The notes under the pieces were generated by a model that did not search any database, was not told the DNA's origin, and was given only the letters and a program-made list of their open reading frames with translations. Positions 8,009-17,367 of a stretch of DNA of 64,000 bases are shown here, piece by piece. Position numbers and translations under genes: made by a program. The stretch's first letter is position 1; each line of letters begins with the position of its first letter. Source of the stretch: Pseudomonas marincola (GTDB taxonomy: Bacteria > Pseudomonadota > Gammaproteobacteria > Pseudomonadales > Pseudomonadaceae); assembly GCF_900116605.1 (NCBI RefSeq), contig NZ_FPBC01000009.1, forward strand, positions 124,001 to 188,000, written 5' to 3'.

Positions 8009-9135
8009 CAAATTTTGCGCAAAATCACACTGCCAATCGAGTAGCCTGCGCCAAACGAGCTCAGCACACCCAGCGACCCGACCGGCAGATCATCCTGATA
8101 TTTATGCAGAGCAATCACTGAGCCTGCAGAGCTGGTGTTGGCATAGGTGTCGAGAATAACCGGCGCCTCACCTGGCTCGGCGTCACGGCCCAGCAACTTG
8201 CGCGCAATCAGCAGGTTCATGTTGAGGTTGGCCTGGTGCAGCCAGAAGCGCTTAACGTCATTGACGCTCAACTCGTTCTCTTCAAGGTGGGCAGCAATCA
8301 ATTCAGCCACCATCGGGCAGACATCTTTGAATACCTTGCGGCCTTCCTGCACGAACAGTTTGTCGCGGGCGCCCTGGCCCTCTTCTGCTGCGCGGTTGAG
8401 GAAGCCAAAGTTGTTGCGGATGTTGTTGGAGAACTGAGTCAGCAATTTGGTGCCGACAATATCGAACTGGTAGGCGGAGGTCGCCTGATCCTTGCGCTCG
8501 ATAATCACGGCAGTCGCCGCGTCACCAAAAATGAAGTGGCTGTCGCGGTCGCGGAAGTTCAGGTGTCCGGTGCAGATCTCCGGGTTAACCATCAGGATCG
8601 CGCGAGCCTGCCCCAACTGAACACTGTTGGTCGCAGCCTGAATGCCGAACGTTGCCGACGAGCAGGCCACGTTCATGTCATAACCGAAGCCCTGAATGCC
8701 CAGCGCCGCCTGAACTTCGATGGCAACAGCCGGATAAGCACGCTGCAGGTTCGAGCAGGCGACAATCACGCCGTCGATGTCGGCAGCGGTTTTACCCGCA
8801 CGCGCCATAGCTTCCTGAGCGGCGCCAATGGCCATCTCGCAAAGAACGCCCCACTCATCATTTGTGCGCTCGGCAATCCGCGGCACCATGCGCTGCGGAT
8901 CAAGGATGCCGTCTTTGTCCATGACGAAGCGGCTCTTGATGCCCGATGCTTTCTCGATGAATGCACTGCTGGATTCAGTGAGTGGCTGCAATTCACCGCG
9001 GGCAATGGCATCGCTATTGTCCGCGTTGTATTGGCTTACATACGTATTGAATGATTCAACCAGCTCGTCGTTGGAGATGCTATTAGCCGGGGTGTAAAGG
9101 CCGGTACCGCTAATGACGACGTTATGCACGGTCAT
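8008..9135 (-). CDS. beta-ketoacyl-ACP synthase III-like condensing enzyme
   Basis: 375 residues, thiolase fold. The catalytic Cys158 is in [10 protein letters not shown], His300 in [10 protein letters not shown] and Asn333 in [11 protein letters not shown], the complete KAS III triad; the C-terminal [14 protein letters not shown] closes the active site. It is longer than E. coli FabH and matches the Pseudomonas subgroup that includes PA3286, reported to condense octanoyl-CoA from beta-oxidation with malonyl-ACP and so shunt degradation products into fatty acid synthesis. First gene of a three-gene operon with an ECF sigma and its anti-sigma (overlaps of 1 and 7 nt), suggesting stress- or envelope-linked control of acyl-chain supply. 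Confidence 0.9.
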   Translation of the reverse strand: MTVHNVVISGTGLYTPANSISNDELVESFNTYVSQYNADNSDAIARGELQPLTESSSAFIEKASGIKSRFVMDKDGILDPQRMVPRIAERTNDEWGVLCEMAIGAAQEAMARAGKTAADIDGVIVACSNLQRAYPAVAIEVQAALGIQGFGYDMNVACSSATFGIQAATNSVQLGQARAILMVNPEICTGHLNFRDRDSHFIFGDAATAVIIERKDQATSAYQFDIVGTKLLTQFSNNIRNNFGFLNRAAEEGQGARDKLFVQEGRKVFKDVCPMVAELIAAHLEENELSVNDVKRFWLHQANLNMNLLIARKLLGRDAEPGEAPVILDTYANTSSAGSVIALHKYQDDLPVGSLGVLSSFGAGYSIGSVILRKI

Positions 9136-9738
9136 TCCTCTAGTTCACTGCCGCTCAGGCGGCCAATTATGCATACACCCGCAGTTGGCAGACTGCAGGT
9201 ACTGTATTTTTCATGCTGGCCAAATTGTTGGTTCCAGCGCTATACAACAGAGTGTGCCACAGCCAGAGCCTTGAAGCCTCGTAGCCTGTAAAGCAAATAT
9301 GACAATTACGCGCATTTCAGGCCCCGTCCCCGCTCAACCTGAGCAGGACCAAGCCGTGTCAACTTCTCAGCAACTCGGCGGCAAAGAGCTAAAACGGTGT
9401 GTTCAGGGCACGCTTACGCCTGAAGCAAGGTACTTATATGATCACTTTAGCCAACAACTATCAGCGCCGAGCCCTGAGATTTATCAGGCCCATAAATTGC
9501 GGGCATAACGCCAGCACTTAAAAGCTGTCTAGTTTTATCCATACAGGGTGCAAGGTCAAATTAACCCGACGGGCCATCGAACAGGCCAATGCGGACTTAT
9601 ACCGAACTATCAGTTGGTCATCTGCTGCAACAAGCCCTGAATGCTGGCACTCCAAAAGGCCTGATTTTGCCCACGGGATAACCTGAGCGCTTATTTCGGG
9701 TTACATTCAGGGCCATGAGCCGCTATCAGGAAACCAGC
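9136..9738. other. 600-bp region between divergent genes; only a doubtful small frame inside
   Basis: Lies between the fabH-like operon (left) and the FMN glutamate-synthase-like gene (right). It must hold both promoters. Besides a 69-codon open frame (9299-9508) I see an imperfect inverted repeat TAACCTGA / TCGGGTTA with 9-nt spacer close to the right-hand gene, and no RNA gene, repeat array or mobile element. Confidence 0.5.
9299..9508 (+). CDS. possible small protein, unrecognised
   Basis: 69 codons. The N-terminal third is rich in Pro and Gln, the C-terminal half (CVQGTLTPEARYLYDHFSQQL) looks like a real amphipathic helix. There is no good ribosome-binding site before the ATG and no recognised domain, signal peptide or membrane segment. 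It stands alone between two divergent units. Could equally be a chance frame; kept because composition and helix pattern look protein-like. Confidence 0.35.
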   Translation: MTITRISGPVPAQPEQDQAVSTSQQLGGKELKRCVQGTLTPEARYLYDHFSQQLSAPSPEIYQAHKLRA

Positions 9739-11349
9739 ATGAATTTTTCACTACTCAGCCGTTACTCATTCTTTGCATCCTGCGTTTTATTCACCCTTAT
9801 CAGCCTGGCATTTTTGGATCACCATTGGATGTGGCCACTGACGCTGATAGGCGCTGCATTGAGTGCGGTGGGCATCGTAGATTTGCTGCAAACGCGTCAG
9901 GCGGTTCGCCGCAACTATCCCATTCTGGGCAATATTCGTTATCTGGTCGAAACCATTCGCCCCGAGATTCGCCAATACCTGCTGGAAGCGGACAACGACC
10001 AATTACCCTTCTCGCGCTCGCAGCGCTCGCTGGTCTATGCACGCGCCAAGAATCAGGGGGCCGATAAGCCTTTTGGTACGCTGTTGGATGTATATGAGCC
10101 CGGCTTTGAATTTATCAGCCACTCGATGCGCCCTGCTCCGCTCGTGGACCCGAACAATTTTCGCATCGACATTGGCGGCCCGCAGTGCACTCAGCCCTAC
10201 TCGGCCTCGCTGCTGAATATCTCTGCCATGAGTTTCGGCTCGCTCAGCGCCAACGCCATTCGCGCACTGAACAAGGGTGCAAAGCTCGGTAATTTCGCCC
10301 ACGACACCGGTGAAGGCAGTATCAGTGCCTATCACCGTGCCCACGACGGCGACCTGATCTGGGAGCTCGGCAGTGGCTACTTCGGTTGCCGCAGCAGCGA
10401 TGGTCAATTCGACCCGGAGCGGTTTGCCGCTCAAGCCACCTCGCCACAGGTTCGGATGATCGAGATCAAGCTCAGCCAAGGTGCTAAACCGGGCCATGGC
10501 GGTATTCTGCCGAAGCACAAGATCACTGTTGAGATATCCGAAACCAGGGGTATTCCAATGGATGAGGACTGCATTTCCCCTTCTCGTCACAGCGCGTTTT
10601 CGACGCCTATCGAGTTGCTGGAGTTCATCGCCAAACTGCGCGATCTTTCAGGTGGCAAACCGGTCGGCTTCAAGCTTTGTCTGGGGCATGCATGGGAATT
10701 CATGGGCATCGCCAAAGCCATGCTCGAAACCGGAATCCTGCCTGACTTCATTGTGGTCGATGGCAAGGAAGGCGGCACCGGCGCGGCGCCTGTGGAGTTC
10801 ACTAACCATATTGGCTTGCCGCTGCGTGAAGGCCTGCTGTTCGTGCACAACACACTGGTCGGCATCGGCCTGCGCGACAAGATCAAGATAGGCGCCAGCG
10901 GTAAAATCATCAGCGCCTTCGACATCGCCCGCGTACTGGCGTACGGCGCCGACTGGGCCAACTCGGCGCGCGGTTTCATGTTCGCCATCGGCTGTATCCA
11001 GAGCCAGTCGTGCCACACCAACAAATGCCCGACAGGTGTCGCTACGCAGGATCCACTGCGCCAGCGCGCTCTGGTTGTCGAAGACAAAGCCGAACGCGTG
11101 CACAGTTTCCATCGCAATACCCTGCACGCCTTTGCCGAGATGCTGGCGGCGGCAGGCCTTGATCATCCGGCGCAACTCGAAGCACGCCACTTGGTGCAAC
11201 GTATGTCGGCGAACGAAATCAAGCTACTATCGCAACAGCACCTGTTCCTCAAGCCAAACGAACTGCTCGGCGAGCAAAATTGCGGCGAGTTCTACCAGCG
11301 CATGTGGCAACTGGCCCGCGCCGACAGCTTTGAGGCAGCAAACGTTTAA
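9739..11349 (+). CDS. FMN-binding glutamate synthase-family protein
   Basis: 536 residues from the ATG at 9739, chosen over 9715 because AGGAAA lies 6 nt upstream. Two hydrophobic segments at about residues 5-50 anchor it in the inner membrane. The remainder is the FMN-binding TIM barrel of the GltB central/synthase domain (SAMSFGSLS, GEGSIS, KPGHGGILP, KEGGTGAAP) with the Cys-rich C-x5-C-x4-C iron-sulfur motif in CIQSQSCHTNKCPTGVATQDP. No amidotransferase domain, so not a complete glutamate synthase. A membrane FMN/Fe-S oxidoreductase whose substrate is unknown. A LysE exporter gene follows by 15 bp, probably in one operon. Confidence 0.88.
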   Translation: MNFSLLSRYSFFASCVLFTLISLAFLDHHWMWPLTLIGAALSAVGIVDLLQTRQAVRRNYPILGNIRYLVETIRPEIRQYLLEADNDQLPFSRSQRSLVYARAKNQGADKPFGTLLDVYEPGFEFISHSMRPAPLVDPNNFRIDIGGPQCTQPYSASLLNISAMSFGSLSANAIRALNKGAKLGNFAHDTGEGSISAYHRAHDGDLIWELGSGYFGCRSSDGQFDPERFAAQATSPQVRMIEIKLSQGAKPGHGGILPKHKITVEISETRGIPMDEDCISPSRHSAFSTPIELLEFIAKLRDLSGGKPVGFKLCLGHAWEFMGIAKAMLETGILPDFIVVDGKEGGTGAAPVEFTNHIGLPLREGLLFVHNTLVGIGLRDKIKIGASGKIISAFDIARVLAYGADWANSARGFMFAIGCIQSQSCHTNKCPTGVATQDPLRQRALVVEDKAERVHSFHRNTLHAFAEMLAAAGLDHPAQLEARHLVQRMSANEIKLLSQQHLFLKPNELLGEQNCGEFYQRMWQLARADSFEAANV

Positions 11350-11364
11350 GACGGAGTCACGACG

Positions 11365-11976
11365 ATGGCATTGCATGTTTGGCTGATTTATCTGGCGGCC
11401 GTTACCGGATTATCACTCACTCCCGGCCCGAACGGCCTGTTGGCGCTGACTCATGGCGCACTCTATGGCCATCGTCGAACCCTGTGGACCATCAGCGGCG
11501 GCGTGATCGGTTTTGTCGCGCTGATGGCCCTCTCGATGTTTGGCATCGGCGCCCTGCTGAACGCGTCGGCCAATGCGCTGATCATTCTTAAATGGATTGG
11601 CGGCGCTTACCTGATCTGGCTCGGTATCGGACTGTGGCGGGCGCCGGCAATCAATCTGCAGGCTCCTCAGGGCCAGGCGTTGAAAAGCTCGAATGCGCTT
11701 TTTCGTCAGGGTCTGTTCTCGGCGGTATCCAACCCGAAAGTGATTCTGTTTTTCGGCGCGTTCCTGCCGCAATTCATTCAACCCAACGAAGACCTGCTGC
11801 TGCAATTCGCCGTTATGGCGCTGACGTTCGCAGTGGTAGAAGGCTGCATCGAGTATGTGCTGGCACATGCCGCTCACCGCATCCGCCCCTGGTTGCAGCG
11901 CCGTGGCAAAGCCTTCAATCGTTGCTGTGGCGGCCTGTTTGCGGCAATGGGTGCGGCACTGCCGCTAACTCGTTAA
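11365..11976 (+). CDS. LysE/RhtB-family amino-acid exporter
   Basis: 203 residues with about six membrane segments. The N-terminal LTPGPNGLLALTHGALYG motif and central FRQGLFSAVSNPKVILFFGAFLPQF are signatures of the LysE/RhtB family, which exports amino acids or homoserine lactones across the inner membrane. ACGGAG ribosome-binding sequence upstream. Close behind the FMN glutamate-synthase-like gene, which may hint at export of an amino acid made or changed by it; that link is inference. Confidence 0.9.
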   Translation: MALHVWLIYLAAVTGLSLTPGPNGLLALTHGALYGHRRTLWTISGGVIGFVALMALSMFGIGALLNASANALIILKWIGGAYLIWLGIGLWRAPAINLQAPQGQALKSSNALFRQGLFSAVSNPKVILFFGAFLPQFIQPNEDLLLQFAVMALTFAVVEGCIEYVLAHAAHRIRPWLQRRGKAFNRCCGGLFAAMGAALPLTR

Positions 11977-12141
11977 TGGCAAAGAGCGGCCACTTCGGTT
12001 GCTCCAACCGTTAGTCAAGTCAAGATCACTAATAACGCATAACAACGTAAAGCATGGTCGTAGAGCGGTTCTGCACTTACTTTCAGGGATAAAGCGGCCG
12101 ATAATGCCGCGCCCGAAAAAGCCGTCTGCGGAAACCTGTTT

Positions 12142-13347
12142 ATGTCCCAAGTCCCACCCGAATCCCCGTCGCGCCTCAGCACACGCGCCATCATATTAAT
12201 TGAGTTAGCGCTCGCGCTCGGTGGCTTCGCGATCGGCACCGGTGAGTTTTCGATCATGGGCTTAATGCCCAATGTCGCGCAGGACTTATCGATCACCGAA
12301 CCGCAGGTCGGTAACGTCATCAGCGCCTATGCGCTGGGTGTTGTGGTTGGCGCGCCGATTCTGGCAATTGTCGGCTCGCGCTTGTTGCGCAAACATCTGT
12401 TACTGCTGTTGATGGGCATCTTTGCGGTTGGCAACTTTGCCAGCGCCTTCGCGCCCGACTATCACTCGCTGATGATTGTGCGCTTCTTTGCCGGCCTGCC
12501 GCACGGCGCCTACTTTGGCGTTGCCATGCTGGTCGCGGCCTCAATGGCGCCACCGCATAAGCGCGCCAAGGCCGTCAGCCGCGTTCTCATGGGTTTGACC
12601 ATTGCCATATTGGTTGGCAACCCCATCGCGACCTGGTTGGGCCAAGTGCTCAGCTGGCGGTATGCGTTTGCGCTGGTCGGCTTGATCGCCCTTATGACCG
12701 TCATCATGGTCGCGATCTTCATGCCGCTGGACAAACAACAAGCGCGCAGCAATCCGCTGTCGGAAATGCGCGCGTTTAACCGCCCGCAAGTCTGGCTCGC
12801 GTTGGCCATCGGCTCTGTCGGATTTGCCGGCATGTTCTGCGTGTTCAGCTACATGGCGCCAACGCTGCTCGAAGTGACCCATCTCAGCGCCAACTGGATT
12901 CCCTTCGCGCTAGCCGCGTTTGGCTTGGGCGGGATTGTGGGCAACATTGCCGGCGGCTGGCTGTTCGATAAGCTGCAATTCAAAGCCGTGGCCTGGCTGT
13001 TGCTGTGGAGTGCATTGGTGCTGATGCTGTTCCCGTTTGCCGCGCACTCGGTGTGGACTGTATTCCCGGCTGTGTTTGCTGTCGGCACCATGGTGTCGCT
13101 GTCTCCAGCGCTGCAAACTCACCTGATGGACGTCGCGCATGGCGCACAAACGCTGGCAGCCGCCTCCAACCATGCGGCATTCAATATCGCCAATGCCCTT
13201 GGCCCATGGCTCGGCGGCCTGGCGATCAGCGCCGGTTACGGTTGGACCTCAACCGGTTACATAGGCGCCGCCACGGCACTGGCCGGTTTGCTGATATTTT
13301 TCTGGGCATGGAAAGTTGAAAAGGATGTCGCTCAGGCCAAGGCCTGA
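12142..13347 (+). CDS. MFS exporter (AraJ/sugar- or purine-efflux-type)
   Basis: 401 residues with 12 predicted membrane helices and the DHA1-type exporter marks: LALGGFAIGTGEFSIMGLMPNVAQDLSITEPQVG at the start, RFFAGLPHGAYFGVA in helix 4-5 and the repeated half near residue 215. The GTGEFxxMGLLP element is typical of arabinose/purine-nucleoside efflux relatives (AraJ, YdhP, PbuE). Inner-membrane proton antiporter; substrate not determinable. Stand-alone unit ending in a compound hairpin terminator. Confidence 0.9.
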   Translation: MSQVPPESPSRLSTRAIILIELALALGGFAIGTGEFSIMGLMPNVAQDLSITEPQVGNVISAYALGVVVGAPILAIVGSRLLRKHLLLLLMGIFAVGNFASAFAPDYHSLMIVRFFAGLPHGAYFGVAMLVAASMAPPHKRAKAVSRVLMGLTIAILVGNPIATWLGQVLSWRYAFALVGLIALMTVIMVAIFMPLDKQQARSNPLSEMRAFNRPQVWLALAIGSVGFAGMFCVFSYMAPTLLEVTHLSANWIPFALAAFGLGGIVGNIAGGWLFDKLQFKAVAWLLLWSALVLMLFPFAAHSVWTVFPAVFAVGTMVSLSPALQTHLMDVAHGAQTLAAASNHAAFNIANALGPWLGGLAISAGYGWTSTGYIGAATALAGLLIFFWAWKVEKDVAQAKA

Positions 13348-13356
13348 GCGCTCCAG

Positions 13357-13404
13357 ACCGCGACTTAGCCGCTGGTGTAAGCAGTGGCTAAGCAGCGCGG
13401 TTTT
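13357..13404 (+). terminator. compound intrinsic terminator of the MFS gene
   Basis: An 11-bp stem with one G-U pair (13364-13374 with 13382-13392) is extended by a second 6-bp stem (13357-13362 with 13396-13401) and followed by TTTT. It separates the MFS gene from convergent zapA. Confidence 0.8.
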
Positions 13405-13502
13405 ACCATTTGAGTCACAACCGTTGCGGTTCGCTCTGGCTGGCAGGCCAATAATCATCGGCAATTAACCGCTATTGGCAAACTGCTAACGCGGCAAATA
13501 GA

Positions 13503-13808
13503 TCAGGCTTCGCGAATCAGGCTGTTCAGCCCGGCCACGCGCTCGTTGATCTGCGCTTCCAACGCCTCGATCTGCGCCTGATGTTGCACTTGCAGTTCGA
13601 TTTGCTGGGCACACAGTTTCAGCGCGGCGAGCACCAACAGTTTCTCGCCCACCAGAGTGGGTGACGCCTGCTTGGTTTCGGCCAATAGCTTTTTCAGCAT
13701 CAGTGCCGATTCGCTAAGCGCCTCAGCTTTACCTTCTGCTGTTTTGATGCTGTATTCACGCCCCAGAATATTGATTACCGAGACGTTCTCTTCGCGCATG
13801 CGATTCAT
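13503..13808 (-). CDS. zapA: cell division protein ZapA
   Basis: 101 residues. The N-terminal VINILGREYSIKTAEG and central EKLLVLAALKLCAQQIELQ plus a C-terminal coiled coil are the ZapA pattern. ZapA binds FtsZ filaments in the cytoplasm and cross-links them in the division ring. Its ATG overlaps the stop of the upstream coiled-coil gene by 4 nt; a second Met three codons in is an alternative start. In most pseudomonads 6S RNA and a 5-formyltetrahydrofolate cyclo-ligase gene follow zapA; here the next gene is a convergent MFS exporter and no 6S RNA was recognised. Confidence 0.93.
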   Translation of the reverse strand: MNRMREENVSVINILGREYSIKTAEGKAEALSESALMLKKLLAETKQASPTLVGEKLLVLAALKLCAQQIELQVQHQAQIEALEAQINERVAGLNSLIREA

Positions 13809-14050
13809 TGATTAGGCGCAGCCTCTGCTGATTGACCGGCGCGGGCCAACTCGACCAGCGCCTGAATCCGCGCGGCTGTGGCTCCGTGTAATTCTTCTTG
13901 CTCAAGGGCGGCTAGCTGCAACGTCTCGTTTTCTTCCTTGAGGGTCTGCAACTCTTTGGTCAGCGTCGCATTGCTGCCCTGAAGCGTTTTATTCTCTTGC
14001 AAAAGAGCACCGACAAGCTGTTCCAACTGACTTAAATTGTTTTCTAACAT
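13805..14050 (-). CDS. small coiled-coil protein (TIGR02449 / ZapB-like)
   Basis: 81 residues, almost wholly heptad-like coiled coil from residue 3 to 65 (LSQLEQLVGALLQENKTLQ), then a short Ala-rich tail. The TIGR02449 family is usually found directly before zapA, as here, with a 4-nt overlap. Function is not proven; by size, fold and position it may play a ZapB-like part in linking ZapA to other division components. Stand-alone promoter expected in the 212 bp before it. Confidence 0.85.
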   Translation of the reverse strand: MLENNLSQLEQLVGALLQENKTLQGSNATLTKELQTLKEENETLQLAALEQEELHGATAARIQALVELARAGQSAEAAPNQ

Positions 14051-14262
14051 AATGATTACTCAGGTCTTTTGCACGGGCCGCGACAATAAAGAAAACTCGC
14101 CGAAGAAGCCATACACCTGCGGCCCTTTGACCCTATAAAAACAGATGAATGCCCTCGTGTTGCTCAGCGCTTGCTGAAATCATCGCCGGTGAGTCAGTTA
14201 ACGAGTCTGCTCCGACCCGCCGCCTGCCCCCGAGTTCAATTGCAACAAACGCCAGTTGCTGC

Positions 14263-17169
14263 TCAGGCTTGATCGGTGCGGTTATCAGGTAAAAAGGCCA
14301 TCAAGTCGCGGCAATCGATTTGTTCCGGGGCCAGGAACCGGTCCGCATAGCGCAAACACGCGCCAGAGCGAATGAATATACTCAGCAAATTGGCGTCCAG
14401 ATGCCCATCCGCGCACATCCCCGACATGATACGCAGCGCTTGCGACAGGGTTTTGCTCGGTTTGTAAGGCCGGTCACGCGCGGTCAACGCTTCGAAGACA
14501 TCGGCAATCGCCATCATCTTGGCTTGCGGGCTGAGTTGCTCGCCGGTTAAACCGCAGGGATAGCCCTTGCCATCGATGCGTTCGTGATGGCCGCCCGCAA
14601 TCTCCGGAACCTGCTCAAGCCCATGCGGAAACGGCAAGGCATTGAGCATCTTGATGGTTTGGATGATGTGCTCGTTAATCTTGTAGCGCTCTTCCTCGGT
14701 CAACGTGCCTCGGCGTATCGACAGGTTTTTCAGCTCGCCCCGGTCATACAAATACTCGGGCACCTGCATGTTGAAACCGAAGCGGTTGTCGGGGTCGAGA
14801 CAATCAGCCGCCGGCCGGGCAATTTTGTGTTCCGGACGGTCCGCCAGCAAATCCTCCCACACCGGCAGTTCGACCACGGGTTGCGCCTCTTTACGGACGC
14901 GCTCCTCGCCGGAAATACCCAGACGATCATCCAGCGTACGCAGCCAGCGGCGCTTGGCGATGGCCTGCAACCGCTGCAATTGTTCCTCACCCAAAAACTC
15001 GCTACCGGTGTTGCAGCGAGCTATAAACGCAAACTCTTCATCCAGTTGCTGCCACTGCGCATCCCGCGCGGCGATGGCCTCGGCACGGTCAGCGCCAGCG
15101 TTCAACGCCTCCAGATAATCGATCTGCGCATCACGCTTGAGCACCTCGAAACGCAGGCGTATTTCATGAATCCGGTCGTAGATTGTCTCAAGCTTGGTGG
15201 CCTTATCGACCACATATTCGGGCGTCGTCACCTTGCCGCAATCGTGCAGCCACGCGCCGATGTGCAGCGCATGCCAGTCATCATCGCTCATATCAAATTG
15301 CGCATACGGCCCTTGCGACTCGGCACAGGCCGCCTCGGCCAACAACTTGGCGGCCTCCGGCACACGCTCGCAATGGCCGCCGGTATAAGGGCTCTTGGCA
15401 TCGATTGCGCTGGCGACCAACTGAATCAATGACTCGAACAACGCCTTCTGCTGCCCGATCAAACCCCGCGTTTCAAGGGCCACGGCAGCAAACCCGGCTA
15501 ACGCCTCGATGAAGCTGATGTGCGCATTATCCAAAGCCTGCTCAAGGAACAGCACCAGCGCTCCAACGGCCTGCCCCTTGCGGTTGAACAGCGGCACCGT
15601 CAGTGAGGCGCTGGCCGGCAAGCCAAGTTGGCGGCAGTGCTCGGCATTTGCCTGGGAGTGGATCGATTGCTTGCGAGCAATGGCATCCGTCACCGAAAAC
15701 ATCAGCACAGCGCTGTCCAGTTTATAGAACTTCAGCGGGCAGGTTTCCCAAAGGCCATCGGCCAGGCGCAAGGATTCAACGCCATCAACCGCCGTGCGCA
15801 CATAGAGCAACCCACCGCGTGCATGCGAGGCCTCGGTCGTTGCGCGCAACAGCGTTGCCATTAAATGCTCGAAATCGGCATCGCCGTTCAGGCGGGTAAT
15901 GATGTCAATGAGCCCGGCCAATGTATCGCGACTGGCGGAGAGCGCAGTATTGAGCTGCTGCATCTCGTAGATTTCGCTTTTAACGTCATCCGCACGGGCA
16001 AAATCAAAGAAACGCAGGCGTTCAGCCCTGCGGGTCAACCTGATAATCGGCTCGGTAACGGCACGTGACAGCCAAATGGCCAACGGAATGCTCAGCAGTA
16101 AGATCGCCAGGGTTTCAAGAAACATCCGATCACGAACCGAGCGCACCTCAGAGAGCAGATCATCCTTGGGCACTGCAGCGCCAAGGTAAATGTTTGAAGT
16201 GCCGGTATTAGGCAACCGAACCAACTCAACCCGCCATTCCCTATCGTTTTGCACAAGCTCTTCGAGGGCGACTTCTTGCTCCTGCTTCGCTTCCAACTGG
16301 TCGAGCAAACGCGAAAAGGTATGCATTACAGGTTTTTTCAGGGTACTCAAACGCGGCGCGTGAGCGGGCCTGCGGTCATACAAATCGGGGTCGTTACTGG
16401 CCAGAATCTGGCCCTGACGGTTGACCAGCACCATCCTTGCATTAGGCGTTAGCTGGCTGCGGATCAGGCTTTCATCCAGCAGCCTGTAGTTCAGGTCGGC
16501 GCCCACCACCAACTGGTCATCATCGGACGCCTTGGCGATCGTGATACCCGCTGTATCCTTCAGATAAAACCGGTAAGGCCGCGTGCGAATCATCGTGTCG
16601 ACGCTTATCGCCTGTTTAAACCAAGGACGCTCACGCGGGTCATAATTCTCGACGTCGCGCGCGGGTACACGCATTATTTCGCTGAGGTCGGCACGTAAAT
16701 AGACGGTTTGCAGATTCGGCACGTCGGCCCTGTGCACAAAGTTCTGCGAAACATACACAGTCCCGGGCGGGGCCGTTTCTCGCGCCGGCGGATCGGCATG
16801 GGCCAATTCAGCCAGCGACAAGTAATTTCCCTGGTTGTCTGCGTAGTAGAAAGAAATCGCCGCGGGAGCTGCCCGCAACGCAGCCTGCAGCATGGGCAGC
16901 GCGCGCATACGAGCGGTCTCGTCGGGGGTCCGCAAAAAATCGGTGAGTACCAACAGGCTCAAGCCTTCGCGCACCGTCGACAGCAGGTAATGGAACTCGA
17001 CAGCGGTGTCTTCCGCGGCGTTATAGGTTTGTTCGAGGGATTTATCGTAGACAGTCTGAACCGTGCGCTCATACGAACGCACGGCAATGGTCGCACCCAC
17101 TGCGCTAACCAGCACGACCATTGCGCACACAGCATAAGTGCGCAGCGACCATCCTCTGAACTTGAGCAT
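14263..17169 (-). CDS. membrane Cache-HAMP-GAF-HD-GYP protein, putative c-di-GMP phosphodiesterase
   Basis: 968 residues. An N-terminal membrane helix (about 12-30), a large periplasmic Cache-type sensor (to about 340), a second helix (about 352-370), a HAMP-like linker, a GAF domain (about 430-590) and a C-terminal HD-GYP domain. Metal and catalytic residues are seen in HDCGK (His642-Asp643), HHERIDGKGYP with GYP at 869-871, and DVFEALTARDRPYK. HD-GYP enzymes hydrolyse c-di-GMP; GKGYP is compatible with activity. About 160 residues (roughly 655-818) rich in charged helices are inserted between the HD motif and the LTEEE helix. Ligand of the sensor unknown. Monocistronic. Confidence 0.9.
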   Translation of the reverse strand: MLKFRGWSLRTYAVCAMVVLVSAVGATIAVRSYERTVQTVYDKSLEQTYNAAEDTAVEFHYLLSTVREGLSLLVLTDFLRTPDETARMRALPMLQAALRAAPAAISFYYADNQGNYLSLAELAHADPPARETAPPGTVYVSQNFVHRADVPNLQTVYLRADLSEIMRVPARDVENYDPRERPWFKQAISVDTMIRTRPYRFYLKDTAGITIAKASDDDQLVVGADLNYRLLDESLIRSQLTPNARMVLVNRQGQILASNDPDLYDRRPAHAPRLSTLKKPVMHTFSRLLDQLEAKQEQEVALEELVQNDREWRVELVRLPNTGTSNIYLGAAVPKDDLLSEVRSVRDRMFLETLAILLLSIPLAIWLSRAVTEPIIRLTRRAERLRFFDFARADDVKSEIYEMQQLNTALSASRDTLAGLIDIITRLNGDADFEHLMATLLRATTEASHARGGLLYVRTAVDGVESLRLADGLWETCPLKFYKLDSAVLMFSVTDAIARKQSIHSQANAEHCRQLGLPASASLTVPLFNRKGQAVGALVLFLEQALDNAHISFIEALAGFAAVALETRGLIGQQKALFESLIQLVASAIDAKSPYTGGHCERVPEAAKLLAEAACAESQGPYAQFDMSDDDWHALHIGAWLHDCGKVTTPEYVVDKATKLETIYDRIHEIRLRFEVLKRDAQIDYLEALNAGADRAEAIAARDAQWQQLDEEFAFIARCNTGSEFLGEEQLQRLQAIAKRRWLRTLDDRLGISGEERVRKEAQPVVELPVWEDLLADRPEHKIARPAADCLDPDNRFGFNMQVPEYLYDRGELKNLSIRRGTLTEEERYKINEHIIQTIKMLNALPFPHGLEQVPEIAGGHHERIDGKGYPCGLTGEQLSPQAKMMAIADVFEALTARDRPYKPSKTLSQALRIMSGMCADGHLDANLLSIFIRSGACLRYADRFLAPEQIDCRDLMAFLPDNRTDQA

Positions 17170-17367
17170 ACATATCCCTTGTTAGCCTTGCGGCTGAGCG
17201 TGTGCGACGGAGTAAAAGTATCCGAAGCGGCTGGATTGATCGCGCCCTGTTACAGCCCCGGCAACAACCAGCGTGTTGCTGCTAGAACAATAGACAAACT
17301 TCAGGCAACTGTTCAGACGAGGTGACGATACAAGCAGCAATGTTGCTGCCTGCATCGAAGGATAGCC

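Noticed and set aside
13405..13502. 6S RNA (ssrS) expected after zapA
   Set aside because: The gap is too short and no long rod-like fold with a central bulge could be traced on the minus strand. A covariance search would settle it.
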